Source of the DNA: DATESG01 sp964480275
Lineage (GTDB): Bacteria; Bacillota_I; Bacilli_A; RFN20; CAG-826
Assembly: GCA_964480275.1 (NCBI GenBank)
Contig: CAYZOC010000001.1
Location: 1 to 63,538 of the forward strand
Reading direction: 5' to 3'
Length of the DNA stretch: 63,538 bases
Under the pieces are notes generated by a model. It worked only from the letters and a program-made list of their open reading frames with translations. It made no database searches and had not been told where the DNA came from. The position numbers were made by a program, and so were the translations under genes. Shown in pieces: positions 34,667 to 42,887 of the stretch (its first letter is position 1; each line of letters starts with the position of its first letter).

Positions 34667-36859
34667 TCAAATATCATAGGGCTCAATATTTATTTTTACT
34701 CGGAATTGCGAATTTTCCATGATTGGGTGTAAAACTTTTAATAATTTAGGTTTAATTCGGAAATAGTTACTATACTTAACGATTAAATTGCGTTCATGCC
34801 GGTTTTTTATTACTTGGAAAAGCGGAATTGATGGTCCAATAATAACTGCATCAGCACCTAGTACTTCCTCTAAATTATTCTTTAGCGTAATCGTTGTTTC
34901 TTCAACCCGGTCTTCATCACGACTGCTCAAAGAAATTTGTAGCAAATAAGTAAAGGGTGGCATTTTTGCTAAGCGGCGATAGTGCATTTCTGTTTGATAA
35001 AAACTCTGATAGTTTTGTTGACTGGCACTCGTGATAGCATAATGTTCTTTTAAGGTAGTTTGGATGATTGCACGACCAACTTTTTCCGCGCGGCCAGAGC
35101 GACCAATTGCTTGCATAATTAATTGAAAGGTCGTCTCACTTGCGCGAAAACTTGGAATAGCTAAACCGCTATCGGCGTTGATAACACCAACAAGCGTAAC
35201 ATTAGGAAAATCATGGCCTTTGGCAATCATTTGTGTGCCAATTAAAATATCGGCTTCATGCCGTGAAAACTTACCGAGGATTTTTGTCATGTTTGTATGT
35301 TTTTTAGTAATATCACTATCTAGGCGGAGAATTTTGGCGGTGGGAAAAAGTTTTTGTACTTGCTCAACAGCACGCTCAGTTCCAAAGCCACTGATAGATA
35401 AGTGTGGAGAGTGACATTCCGGACATTCAGTGATCATATCTTCTTTGTGTCCACAGTGGTGACATAGAAGATTCTTTTCAGCTTGATGATAAGTAAGTGT
35501 AATGCCACACTCAGGACAGCGGGCCACATAACGACAATTACGACAACTTACATAACTTGCATAGCCACGGCGGTTGACCAACAAAATTGCTTGTTCCTTC
35601 TTTTCTAGCGTCTCCGTCAATGCTTCGAGCAATACTTTTGAAAAATATACTGAACGTTTCGAAACATTTCGATAGTCTAGCATATCAATTATTTTTGTGT
35701 GTGGTAGCGCCTTTTTATTAATTCTATCATGTAAAAACACATGACCATAAATGCCTTTTAAGGCTCTTGCCCTAGTTTCTAAGCTTGGCGTCGCACTACC
35801 AAAAACGATTTTTGCGTTATATGTTTTAGCTCGCATTTCCGCAACGGCTAGAGCGTGATAAAAAGGGCTCGTCTCCTGCTTATAAGTAGCACTATGTTCT
35901 TCATCAACTACAATTAATCCAATATTTGTCAGTGGAGCAAAAATTGCACTACGGGCCCCAACAACTATCCGGACGTCACCACTTGCAATCCGTCGATACT
36001 CATCATATTTCTCACCATTAGTTAATTCACTATGAAATAGCGCTACTTTTGCATCAAATCGTTTAATAAAATGACCGATCATCATCGGTGTCAACGCTAT
36101 TTCTGGAACTAAAAATAAGACATTTTTTCCCTCTTGTAAGGTCTTTTCCGCTAGTTTTAAATATACTTCAGTTTTACCACTACCTGTAACACCTTCGAGT
36201 AAATAACTAGTTTGATCACCATAGTAGATAGCGTTAATGGCGTTAGTTTGTTCAAGCGTAAGTTTTGGTGCCTTTTCATCAATAAAACTTGGAAGCTTGA
36301 GGCGGTTTTTCTCGACCTTTAATAGGGAAAAATAGCCTAGATCAAGTAATTTTTTACATATCGAGCTACTAAGCAACTTTTTTAGAACTTGCTTGTTTTC
36401 TAAAACCTGAAAATATACTTCCCTTTGGCGCTTACTTAGACTCTCAAGGTCAGGTGATTTATTGCTAACTTTTACATATGTATCATAAATGATACTTGCA
36501 TTTTTAACACCAGATTTTAAAGGTCTTAACGCAGGCGGTAGCATCGCATGAAGAACACTAATTTTAGGGGCAATATAATAGGAGGAAACTTGTTCGGATA
36601 AATCAATAAGTTCCTGATTTAAAATAGGCATTTCATCAATGATTTCACTGATGTACTTTAATTCATAGCCATAATCTTCTTCAAGCTCTTGTTTGGTCTT
36701 GTCGCTTGTTTTTAGATCAACAACATAGCCAACGATAAGCTGATTATTAAATTCAATAAAAACGCGGACCCCAATGTTGATTTTATCTTTACACAAATAT
36801 GAAAAAGGGCGATTTAAACTAAATACTGGATGTTGAATTAACACTTCAACAATATTCAA
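34667..36859 (-). CDS. priA: Primosomal protein N' (replication restart helicase)
   Basis: PriA reloads the replisome at stalled forks. The N-terminal DNA-binding domain is followed by a helicase core with GVTGSGKTEVY (Walker A) and VVDEEHSATY (DEEH box). The zinc region between the helicase lobes keeps its cysteines (CRNCRYVARCPECG, CHHCG, CPEC). The C-terminal lobe has IGTQMIAKGHDFPNVTLVGV and QAIGRSGRAEK. Length 730 is slightly short but complete. The start is TTG 36859, supported by GGGGGTGA directly upstream; no suitable ATG is near. It follows gmk by 19 bases; rpoZ and coaBC, usually between them, are missing. Confidence 0.96.
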   Translation of the reverse strand: MNIVEVLIQHPVFSLNRPFSYLCKDKINIGVRVFIEFNNQLIVGYVVDLKTSDKTKQELEEDYGYELKYISEIIDEMPILNQELIDLSEQVSSYYIAPKISVLHAMLPPALRPLKSGVKNASIIYDTYVKVSNKSPDLESLSKRQREVYFQVLENKQVLKKLLSSSICKKLLDLGYFSLLKVEKNRLKLPSFIDEKAPKLTLEQTNAINAIYYGDQTSYLLEGVTGSGKTEVYLKLAEKTLQEGKNVLFLVPEIALTPMMIGHFIKRFDAKVALFHSELTNGEKYDEYRRIASGDVRIVVGARSAIFAPLTNIGLIVVDEEHSATYKQETSPFYHALAVAEMRAKTYNAKIVFGSATPSLETRARALKGIYGHVFLHDRINKKALPHTKIIDMLDYRNVSKRSVYFSKVLLEALTETLEKKEQAILLVNRRGYASYVSCRNCRYVARCPECGITLTYHQAEKNLLCHHCGHKEDMITECPECHSPHLSISGFGTERAVEQVQKLFPTAKILRLDSDITKKHTNMTKILGKFSRHEADILIGTQMIAKGHDFPNVTLVGVINADSGLAIPSFRASETTFQLIMQAIGRSGRAEKVGRAIIQTTLKEHYAITSASQQNYQSFYQTEMHYRRLAKMPPFTYLLQISLSSRDEDRVEETTITLKNNLEEVLGADAVIIGPSIPLFQVIKNRHERNLIVKYSNYFRIKPKLLKVLHPIMENSQFRVKINIEPYDI

Positions 36860-36878
36860 TTAAGTCACCCCCTCTTTA

Positions 36879-37448
36879 CTATTTCATTCTTTTGAGAATT
36901 ATTTGTTTAATCTCATTAGCAGCGCGATCTAAATCATCATTAACAATGCGGTAGTCATATTCATATTGACGCGATAATTCCATTTTTGCTCTCGCTAATC
37001 TTTGTTGGATTTTTTCTTCACTTTCTGTCTTACGACCACGAATGCGAGCTTCTAACTCTTCAATACTTGGTGGGAGAATAAATAGGGAAAAAGCACGATT
37101 GCTCCTCATTTTTTCCATCAATTGTCGGGCTCCATCAACTTCTATTTCGATGAAGACATTTTTGCCTTGTGCTAATAAGTCCTCGACGTATTGACGTGGT
37201 GTTCCATAATAGTTATCGACAAATTTAGCATATTCCAATAATTTACCATCTTGAATATATTGCTCAAATGTTGTTTGATCGACAAAGAAATAGTCAACGC
37301 CATCCTTTTCCGCTCCACGCGGCGCGCGAGTTGTCATCGAAATAGAATATGACATGTTGAGCGTAGGGTCTGTAATTATTTTTTCACGCAAAGAGCCCTT
37401 ACCAACACCAGAAGGACCACTCATAACGATTAATAAACCTTTTTTCAT
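36879..37448 (-). CDS. gmk: Guanylate kinase
   Basis: Phosphorylates GMP to GDP. The P-loop GPSGVGKGS is at 11-19, and the GMP-binding segment SMTTRAPRGAEKDGVDYFFV follows at about 38-57. Length 189 is typical. A GGTGA site precedes the ATG. First gene of a minus-strand unit of ten genes reaching to 28004, divergent from rqcH as in Bacillus, where yloA and gmk are close. Confidence 0.96.
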   Translation of the reverse strand: MKKGLLIVMSGPSGVGKGSLREKIITDPTLNMSYSISMTTRAPRGAEKDGVDYFFVDQTTFEQYIQDGKLLEYAKFVDNYYGTPRQYVEDLLAQGKNVFIEIEVDGARQLMEKMRSNRAFSLFILPPSIEELEARIRGRKTESEEKIQQRLARAKMELSRQYEYDYRIVNDDLDRAANEIKQIILKRMK

Positions 37449-37524
37449 AAAATCACCAGCTTCTATATTATGTAGCTAAATATAAATATTATTATACATA
37501 TAAACTTGCGATATTTTAAGGTAA

Positions 37525-37530
37525 AATAAT
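37525..37530 (+). promoter_or_regulatory. -10 element of rqcH, predicted near-leaderless start
   Basis: AATAAT (37525-37530) stands six bases before the ATG at 37537; the overlapping TAAAAT at 37522-37527 is the alternative and would leave 2-3 leader bases. No -35 is convincing. The only purine-rich stretch (AAGG, 15 bases upstream) is too far to act as a ribosome binding site. Confidence 0.5.
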
Positions 37531-37536
37531 AGCAAG

Positions 37537-38916
37537 ATGAAAAAGTTTGATTATTCCACCCTTTATTACATGAGTAAGCATTTTAGCTCAACACTAGTTG
37601 GTCAATATATTAATCGTCTTTTTCTTGTGAGCGAACATGATTTTTATCTAAGTCTTGCCAAAAGGAATACGGGACTTTTCATCAGTTTAAACAATAGCAA
37701 CCCGTTTATTGAATTAATTACGGAAAAAATTAACTTTCCAAAAATAAAAAAAGACAGTCATTTAACGACAATTTTCACCCATCATCTTGAGCATAGTAAG
37801 ATTAGTGATGTCGCACTAATTGACGGACAAAAAGTCCTAGTGCTAACACTAAATAAACACTACGAAAATTTGACTGAACGTGTTTTCAAACTTTATATTG
37901 AATTAATTACCGCCCATCCTAATTTAATTGTCGTCGATGAACATGAGGACATTGTTAGTCTCTACCGCGCTAGCAAACATTTTCAAGCTGAGAGAATTTT
38001 ACGAATTGCTCAGCCCTATCACTTAAAAGAAATTAACAAGAAGTTCCTTGTTGAGGATGTTAGAAATTTAAACGATTTTACAGCACAATATCTAGCGGAA
38101 AATCACCTGGCAATTATGCGAAAAAATCATTCCAAACTCTTTAGTCATATCAAAGCAAGTATCAAAAGATTGACAAATAAAAAGAAAAATATCGCTAACG
38201 AATTAGCCAAGATGCCTGATAGTCAAATCGCCAATTATTATGGCCAACTTCTTCTAACTTATAAACCAGAAATCAATGATGAAAAAGTTAGTATCTTTGA
38301 AGAAGCAATCGAAGTCGATCCAAGTCTTGATGCCATAAGGAACGCAACAATTTGGTTTAATCGCGCAAAAAAAACTCGGAGTGCAGTTATAAATAAAAAA
38401 ATCCAAGTCGAACAAATCGACCAAGAACTAAGCTATTACCAAACTCTAGCGAAACAAATTCAACTTTTAGATGATGAGGGACTAAATGAAGTCGAAATTG
38501 AACTAAATATTAACTCTAAGTCTTTTAATAAAAAATCAAATGCTTCCTCTATTAAACCCTATTATGTTAATTACGAAAATATCCGGATTGCTTTTGGTAA
38601 AAACAATTTACAAAATGACTATTTGAGTTTTAAACTTGCAAATAAGAGCGATACTTTTATGCATATTCGCAATAATCCAGGATCGCATATTGTGATTTTT
38701 ACTGCTAATCCTGACCAGCATTTACTAAGTATAGCTGCCCAAATCGGTTTATATTTAGCAAAAATTCCTAGTGGCGAATTCACATATACGAAATGCAAAA
38801 ACATTAAAAAAGGGCCATTCCCTGGTAGTGTGGTTCTTAAAGAAGAAACTACGATATATCAACGAGAAAATACCCAACAAATCAAACAAATAATGGAAAG
38901 TATTCAGCGCTTTTAA
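37537..38916 (+). CDS. rqcH: NFACT-family ribosome quality control protein, RqcH-like
   Basis: RqcH binds 50S subunits with stalled peptidyl-tRNA and adds C-terminal alanine tails. The NFACT-N domain (about 1-190), a coiled-coil middle (about 200-330) and the NFACT-R domain (about 345-455; YENIRIAFGKNNLQNDYLSF, RNNPGSHIVI, KKGPFPGSVV) are all seen. At 459 residues it is about 110 shorter than Bacillus RqcH, mainly in the middle. The Asp-Arg pair needed for tailing (D97 and R98 in Bacillus, motif near HLEGG...DR) aligns with Gln98-Lys99 in LIDGQKVLV. The stop overlaps trmL by 4 bases, tail to tail. Confidence 0.88.
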   Translation: MKKFDYSTLYYMSKHFSSTLVGQYINRLFLVSEHDFYLSLAKRNTGLFISLNNSNPFIELITEKINFPKIKKDSHLTTIFTHHLEHSKISDVALIDGQKVLVLTLNKHYENLTERVFKLYIELITAHPNLIVVDEHEDIVSLYRASKHFQAERILRIAQPYHLKEINKKFLVEDVRNLNDFTAQYLAENHLAIMRKNHSKLFSHIKASIKRLTNKKKNIANELAKMPDSQIANYYGQLLLTYKPEINDEKVSIFEEAIEVDPSLDAIRNATIWFNRAKKTRSAVINKKIQVEQIDQELSYYQTLAKQIQLLDDEGLNEVEIELNINSKSFNKKSNASSIKPYYVNYENIRIAFGKNNLQNDYLSFKLANKSDTFMHIRNNPGSHIVIFTANPDQHLLSIAAQIGLYLAKIPSGEFTYTKCKNIKKGPFPGSVVLKEETTIYQRENTQQIKQIMESIQRF

Positions 38917-39422
38917 TCTAAATCGAGTGGATCAACTTTTAAAACTTCATGATCACTAAGATTATAAAAGCCTTGTTGGCGTAATAGTTCATAACTAACG
39001 ATAGCAACACTATTAGCCAAATTTAGACTTCGCGCATTAGGCACCATTGGTATTCTTAATAATCGATGCTTATGAGTTTTTAATATTTCGTGGGGAATGC
39101 CTTTGTCCTCTGAACCAAACATTAAAAAATAGTCACTAGCAATACTAGTAAAATCAAACTGAGCATAGGTTTTATTCGCATAACGTGTGACATAATAAAT
39201 GTCTTTATTTGCGTGGCTTTTTAAAAATTGTTGATAGTCTTGATAATACTCAAACGGAAGACGAGAAATATAGTCCATTCCTGCGCGAACGAGACTTTTC
39301 TCATTTAATTCATAAGGAAGTGGGCCGATGATATGAAGATGAGCCCCAATAGCCATGCATGTCCGCATGATATTACCGGTGTTACTGGGAATAAGAGGTC
39401 GATATAGAACAATGTGTAACAT
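38913..39422 (-). CDS. trmL: tRNA (cytidine/uridine-2'-O-)-methyltransferase TrmL (SPOUT)
   Basis: Methylates the wobble ribose of tRNA-Leu isoacceptors. The SpoU knot motifs are clear: RPLIPSNTGNIMRTC at the N-terminus, FGSEDKGIPHEIL, and the C-terminal RIPMVPNARSLNLANSVAIVSYE. The protein of 169 residues is the minimal SPOUT type. ATG 39422 is set by AAGGAG just upstream; readings starting further up contain that site. It is divergent from the phosphotransferase at 39486 and a single-gene unit. Confidence 0.92.
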   Translation of the reverse strand: MLHIVLYRPLIPSNTGNIMRTCMAIGAHLHIIGPLPYELNEKSLVRAGMDYISRLPFEYYQDYQQFLKSHANKDIYYVTRYANKTYAQFDFTSIASDYFLMFGSEDKGIPHEILKTHKHRLLRIPMVPNARSLNLANSVAIVSYELLRQQGFYNLSDHEVLKVDPLDLD

Positions 39423-39473
39423 AAGTTTTCTCCTTACTCGTTTGTAATAGTAACATTTTATTAACTTTTCGAC

Positions 39474-39479
39474 TATAAT
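39474..39479 (+). promoter_or_regulatory. -10 element of the phosphotransferase gene, predicted leaderless start
   Basis: Perfect TATAAT, six bases before the ATG at 39486 and with no ribosome binding site between. GTAACA at 39450-39455 is a weak -35 at 18-base spacing. Confidence 0.65.
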
Positions 39480-39485
39480 TAGACT

Positions 39486-40301
39486 ATGAAAAAACAAGAA
39501 AAATTAGCATTTATTAAACGTGTCGAAACCCTGAGCAAAACGAAAGTCAAAACGATTGCTTTTATCAATAATGGGATAACAAATGATAATTATTTAATCA
39601 ACGATGCTTTTATTTATAAGGTCAAAAACCCCTTGATTTCCCATCAAAACAACCTTAAGAATGAAACAACACTCGCTAATTATTTATCATCACGTGCACT
39701 AACACCAAGACATCACTTTTTCACCAATGAAGTGATCATCGACTATTTAGCTGACACAACGTTCATAAATTGTAGCAACTATGACAAATACTTAGCAAAA
39801 CTAGTCGAAGCAATCAAAACGATTCACGATTTGCCGCTTCAAGGTTTTAGTGGTTTTAATATGTTTGAACGTTTAGAGTTCTACCAAAAGAGTTGTAATC
39901 ACGAATCTTTAAAGGGCTTAGAAAAAATCATAGAACGCACTAAATATTATTATACAAAAGCAAAACTTACAGTAACCCATAATGATCTTGTTAATGGCAA
40001 TATCTTGGTTCGTAACGATGAATTATACTTAATCGACTTTGAATATTGTGGCATTAATGATCCCGATTTTGATGTAGTCTCCTTTCTTAGTGAAAATGAA
40101 TTTGTTGATCAAGAAGTAAGAGATGAATTTTATAAGTGTTACTATCAGGAAGAAGAAATCCCTTTCGACAAACTCATTATATACTTTAAATTTGCCGATG
40201 CGCTTTGGTATTATTGGGCATTATATGCTTACAAAAAGACTAAAAAGGCAATTTTTCTACAAATTGCCAAGCTTAAACGTGAAAATTATAATAAGAATTA
40301 G
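39486..40301 (+). CDS. Choline/ethanolamine kinase-like (LicA/APH fold) phosphotransferase
   Basis: Small-molecule kinase of the choline kinase and aminoglycoside phosphotransferase fold. The Brenner-type catalytic loop THNDLVNGNIL (about 159-169) and the metal motif LIDFEYCGINDPDFDV (about 179-194) are intact. The protein lacks a signal peptide and is 271 residues, the LicA size. The substrate may be choline, ethanolamine, thiamine or a sugar; nothing next to it (trmL, ppa) helps. The stop overlaps ppa by 4 bases, tail to tail. Confidence 0.78.
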   Translation: MKKQEKLAFIKRVETLSKTKVKTIAFINNGITNDNYLINDAFIYKVKNPLISHQNNLKNETTLANYLSSRALTPRHHFFTNEVIIDYLADTTFINCSNYDKYLAKLVEAIKTIHDLPLQGFSGFNMFERLEFYQKSCNHESLKGLEKIIERTKYYYTKAKLTVTHNDLVNGNILVRNDELYLIDFEYCGINDPDFDVVSFLSENEFVDQEVRDEFYKCYYQEEEIPFDKLIIYFKFADALWYYWALYAYKKTKKAIFLQIAKLKRENYNKN

Positions 40302-40831
40302 TCTTTTTTAAATTTCTCTTGGTATGACCTAAGTGCAGATTCAATCATTTCAATCGCCCGGTCCCGATCTTGAACTTGGTGGACAACCGTTTGTTTGCCC
40401 TCTAGTGTCTTATAAACTTGGAAAAAATGCCTAATTTCTTGGAAAAGATGATCTGGTAGTTCATTGATTGAGCGATATTTTGCATAGGTTGGATCCTTTT
40501 CGCATATCGCAATAATTTTTTCATCAACTTCGCCAGAATCAATCATTTTAATCGCCCCAATGGGGATACAATTAACAATTGTCATTGGAATAAGCGGCTG
40601 TGAAGAAAGAATTAGGACATCAAGAGGGTCATTATCATCCGCATAGGTTAAGGGAATAAAACCATAATTTTGTGGGTAGTGAGTTGAAGTATAAAGAATC
40701 CGATCAAGTTTTAACATTCCTGATTCTTTATCTAGTTCATACTTGCTTGCCCCACCCTTTGGAATCTCCACGATTGCCGTGAAAAGTTCTGGTGTTACGC
40801 GCTCAGGATTCATATCATGCCAAATATTCAT
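40298..40831 (-). CDS. ppa: Inorganic pyrophosphatase (family I)
   Basis: Hydrolyses pyrophosphate, pulling biosynthetic reactions forward. The family I metal motif is DDNDPLDVL (about 65-73), with the upstream EIPKGGASKYE and YTSTHYPQNYGFIP segments. Length 177 is typical of the Escherichia coli type, not the manganese-dependent family II enzyme of Bacillus. GAGG precedes the ATG, and TATAAT is found at 40851-40856 on the minus strand. Confidence 0.96.
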   Translation of the reverse strand: MNIWHDMNPERVTPELFTAIVEIPKGGASKYELDKESGMLKLDRILYTSTHYPQNYGFIPLTYADDNDPLDVLILSSQPLIPMTIVNCIPIGAIKMIDSGEVDEKIIAICEKDPTYAKYRSINELPDHLFQEIRHFFQVYKTLEGKQTVVHQVQDRDRAIEMIESALRSYQEKFKKD

Positions 40832-40981
40832 AATTTTACCTCACAAAATAATTATAATAGTCATTTTAATAAATTTACTCACCTTAAATTCAATTAAATT
40901 AAAGTGCTATTCGTTATTTATAAAACAATGATACCCTAGCACAAATAAAAAATCCATAGTTTGTCGAAAAAAGCAAGAAAC

Positions 40982-41001
40982 AAGTGAATGGGTGTTCACT
41001 T
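40982..41001. repeat. Inverted repeat AAGTGAA-6-TTCACTT, possible TetR-type operator
   Basis: Perfect 7-base arms around TGGGTG. The half-sites look like operators of some TetR-family repressors (GTGAAC types), but no such regulator is in the window and the site lies about 130 bases upstream of the nearest -10. Confidence 0.4.
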
Positions 41002-41111
41002 ATTATTTAGAACAATTACTAATTTTTAATCATCGTTTTAATAAATAGTTGTGTGATTTACAACTCAGCAAGGATAAAAACCACATTATCTAAAGATAAT
41101 ATCTAAATCTC

Positions 41112-41140
41112 TTTATCTTTATGTAAAAATTTTTTATAAT
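41112..41140 (+). promoter_or_regulatory. Promoter of the TGS-domain kinase gene
   Basis: Perfect TATAAT (41135-41140) with a weak TTTATC at 17-base spacing (41112-41117). It predicts a leader of about 52 bases ending in AAGGAGG. Confidence 0.6.
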
Positions 41141-41198
41141 GTCTCCACGTGTTAAAAAAACGTCCCCATAATTTATAAGCTTAAACTAAGGAGGTTTT

Positions 41199-42836
41199 AT
41201 GAGTTTTAAGATTACAATCAACGGCCAAGTAAAAACGTTTGATCAACCAGTCAGCGTCCTTGACCTACTAGCAGATGACCACAATTTCTACTGTGCACTT
41301 GTTAACAATCGTGTAAGGGAACTTACCTACTCGATCACTCAAGATGCGACAGTCGAACCACTTACCCTTGTTCATTCCGAATCGGTAAGAATTTATCAAA
41401 CATCACTCCGTTATCTTGTTGCGATGGCAATGAGTCGGATTAGACCTGATGTTAAGATACGTTTTTCTTATAATGTCTCTCGTTCTATTTTCATTCAAAT
41501 TCTCAATGAAGGTGTTCGCGCCGACCGTGAATTAGTTCATGAACTAGAACAAGAAATGACACGACTAATTGAAAAAGATATACCATTAGTCAGAAGTAAA
41601 ATCACTGTTGAAGAAGCAGCAAAATTATATAAGGAACGCGGCTTTGAAGACAAATTAGAAGTTCTTAAGTACCGCCCAGAACAAACCGTACACATGTACG
41701 AATGCGATGGATACTTGAACTACATGTATGGATTTATGGTTCCTTCGACCGGTTATTTGAAAAACTGGATTCTTAAACCATATAGTCCCGGGATGTTGCT
41801 ACAATATCCTCGTAGTGAGTCCAAGGGTCAAATCCCGGAATTTAAGGATGCACCAACGTTTGGTAAAACTTTAAAACAATCACATGCTTGGGCTAAAAAG
41901 GCTGGTCTTGAGAGTGTGACCGGTATTAACAAATACATTGAGCAAGGTCATTCAATTGATCTAATTAATATTTGTGAGGCACGTCACTATCAACAACTAA
42001 CCGAATTAGGTTCGAAAATTATTGATGAGAGTGATATTCGTCTTATATGCATCGCTGGTCCTTCAAGCAGTGGTAAAACAACTTTTGCCAACCGCTTAAG
42101 AATCGAACTTATGAGTCGTGGACTTCGCCCAATTCGTCTTTCAATCGATGATTACTATTTACCTCGTGGTCAAGCGCCAAAAGATGAAGATGGAAAACCT
42201 GATTTAGAGTCAATTTATGCTCTAGATATTGAACTATTCAATCAAAATATGCTTGACTTGATTAATGGCGAAAAAGTTCAACTACCAAAATTTGATTTCA
42301 ACACTGGCAAACGTGTCCCTGGTCGTGTTCTTCAGGTTGAAGATGATCAACCTATTATTATCGAGGGCATCCACGCTCTTAATGAACAGTTAACGACACT
42401 AATTCCAAAACACCAAAAATACAAGATTTATATTTCCCCACAAGCACAAATTAATCTTGATGACCAAAACCCAATTTCCTTGACTGACTTACGACTACTT
42501 CGTCGTCTTGTCCGTGACAAAAAGTTCCGTAACGCTAGTGCGGTCGAAACAATGTCAATGTGGCCAAGTGTCCGTAAAGGAGAATTTACTTGGATTTATG
42601 ATACGCAAGAAAGCGCTGATTATGTTTACAACTCAGTTCTAAGTTATGAACTACCTGTAATGCGCAAACACGCCCTTCCCGTTTTAAATGAAATCGATCG
42701 TGAAAGTGAATACTGGCCACTTGCAGAACGGCTCATCCGCATGCTTAAGTACTTTGTTGACCTTGATGAAGAATGGATTCCATCCAACTCACTAATGCGT
42801 GAATTTGTCGGTGGAAGCTGCTTCCACGACGTATAG
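41199..42836 (+). CDS. Uridine kinase-like nucleoside kinase with N-terminal TGS and ThrRS-like domains
   Basis: Three parts can be seen. Residues 1-65 look like a TGS/ubiquitin-like domain (FKITINGQVKTF). Residues 65-250 resemble the second additional domain of threonyl-tRNA synthetase, without its HxxxH editing motif. From about 280 comes a P-loop kinase of the uridine kinase and phosphoribulokinase type: GPSSSGKT at 287-294, SIDDYYLPRG, DIELFNQN and IIEGIHALN. Length 545. AAGGAGG precedes the ATG. Such proteins occur across Firmicutes and Thermotoga as nucleoside kinases; the true substrate is not settled by sequence. Single-gene unit with promoter and terminator. Confidence 0.82.
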   Translation: MSFKITINGQVKTFDQPVSVLDLLADDHNFYCALVNNRVRELTYSITQDATVEPLTLVHSESVRIYQTSLRYLVAMAMSRIRPDVKIRFSYNVSRSIFIQILNEGVRADRELVHELEQEMTRLIEKDIPLVRSKITVEEAAKLYKERGFEDKLEVLKYRPEQTVHMYECDGYLNYMYGFMVPSTGYLKNWILKPYSPGMLLQYPRSESKGQIPEFKDAPTFGKTLKQSHAWAKKAGLESVTGINKYIEQGHSIDLINICEARHYQQLTELGSKIIDESDIRLICIAGPSSSGKTTFANRLRIELMSRGLRPIRLSIDDYYLPRGQAPKDEDGKPDLESIYALDIELFNQNMLDLINGEKVQLPKFDFNTGKRVPGRVLQVEDDQPIIIEGIHALNEQLTTLIPKHQKYKIYISPQAQINLDDQNPISLTDLRLLRRLVRDKKFRNASAVETMSMWPSVRKGEFTWIYDTQESADYVYNSVLSYELPVMRKHALPVLNEIDRESEYWPLAERLIRMLKYFVDLDEEWIPSNSLMREFVGGSCFHDV

Positions 42837-42854
42837 AAATTTCTAATTTAGTAA

Positions 42855-42887
42855 AAAAAGAAGCCACGTTAATTCGTGGCTTTTTTC
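42855..42887. terminator. Bidirectional terminator between the kinase and the addBA operon
   Basis: AAGCCACG (42861-42868) pairs with CGTGGCTT (42875-42882), flanked by an A run and a T run, so it works on both strands. The DUF5677-type gene ends inside it. Confidence 0.88.

Larger units (their letters stand above)
40832..41198. other. Intergenic region between ppa and the TGS-domain kinase
   Basis: 367 bases without a gene. Contents I can name: the ppa -10 (TATAAT, complement of 40851-40856), a 20-base inverted repeat at 40982-41001, a 6-base-arm hairpin ATTATC TAAA GATAAT at 41085-41100, and the kinase promoter at 41112-41140. The rest is AT-rich with no open frame worth calling. Confidence 0.7.
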
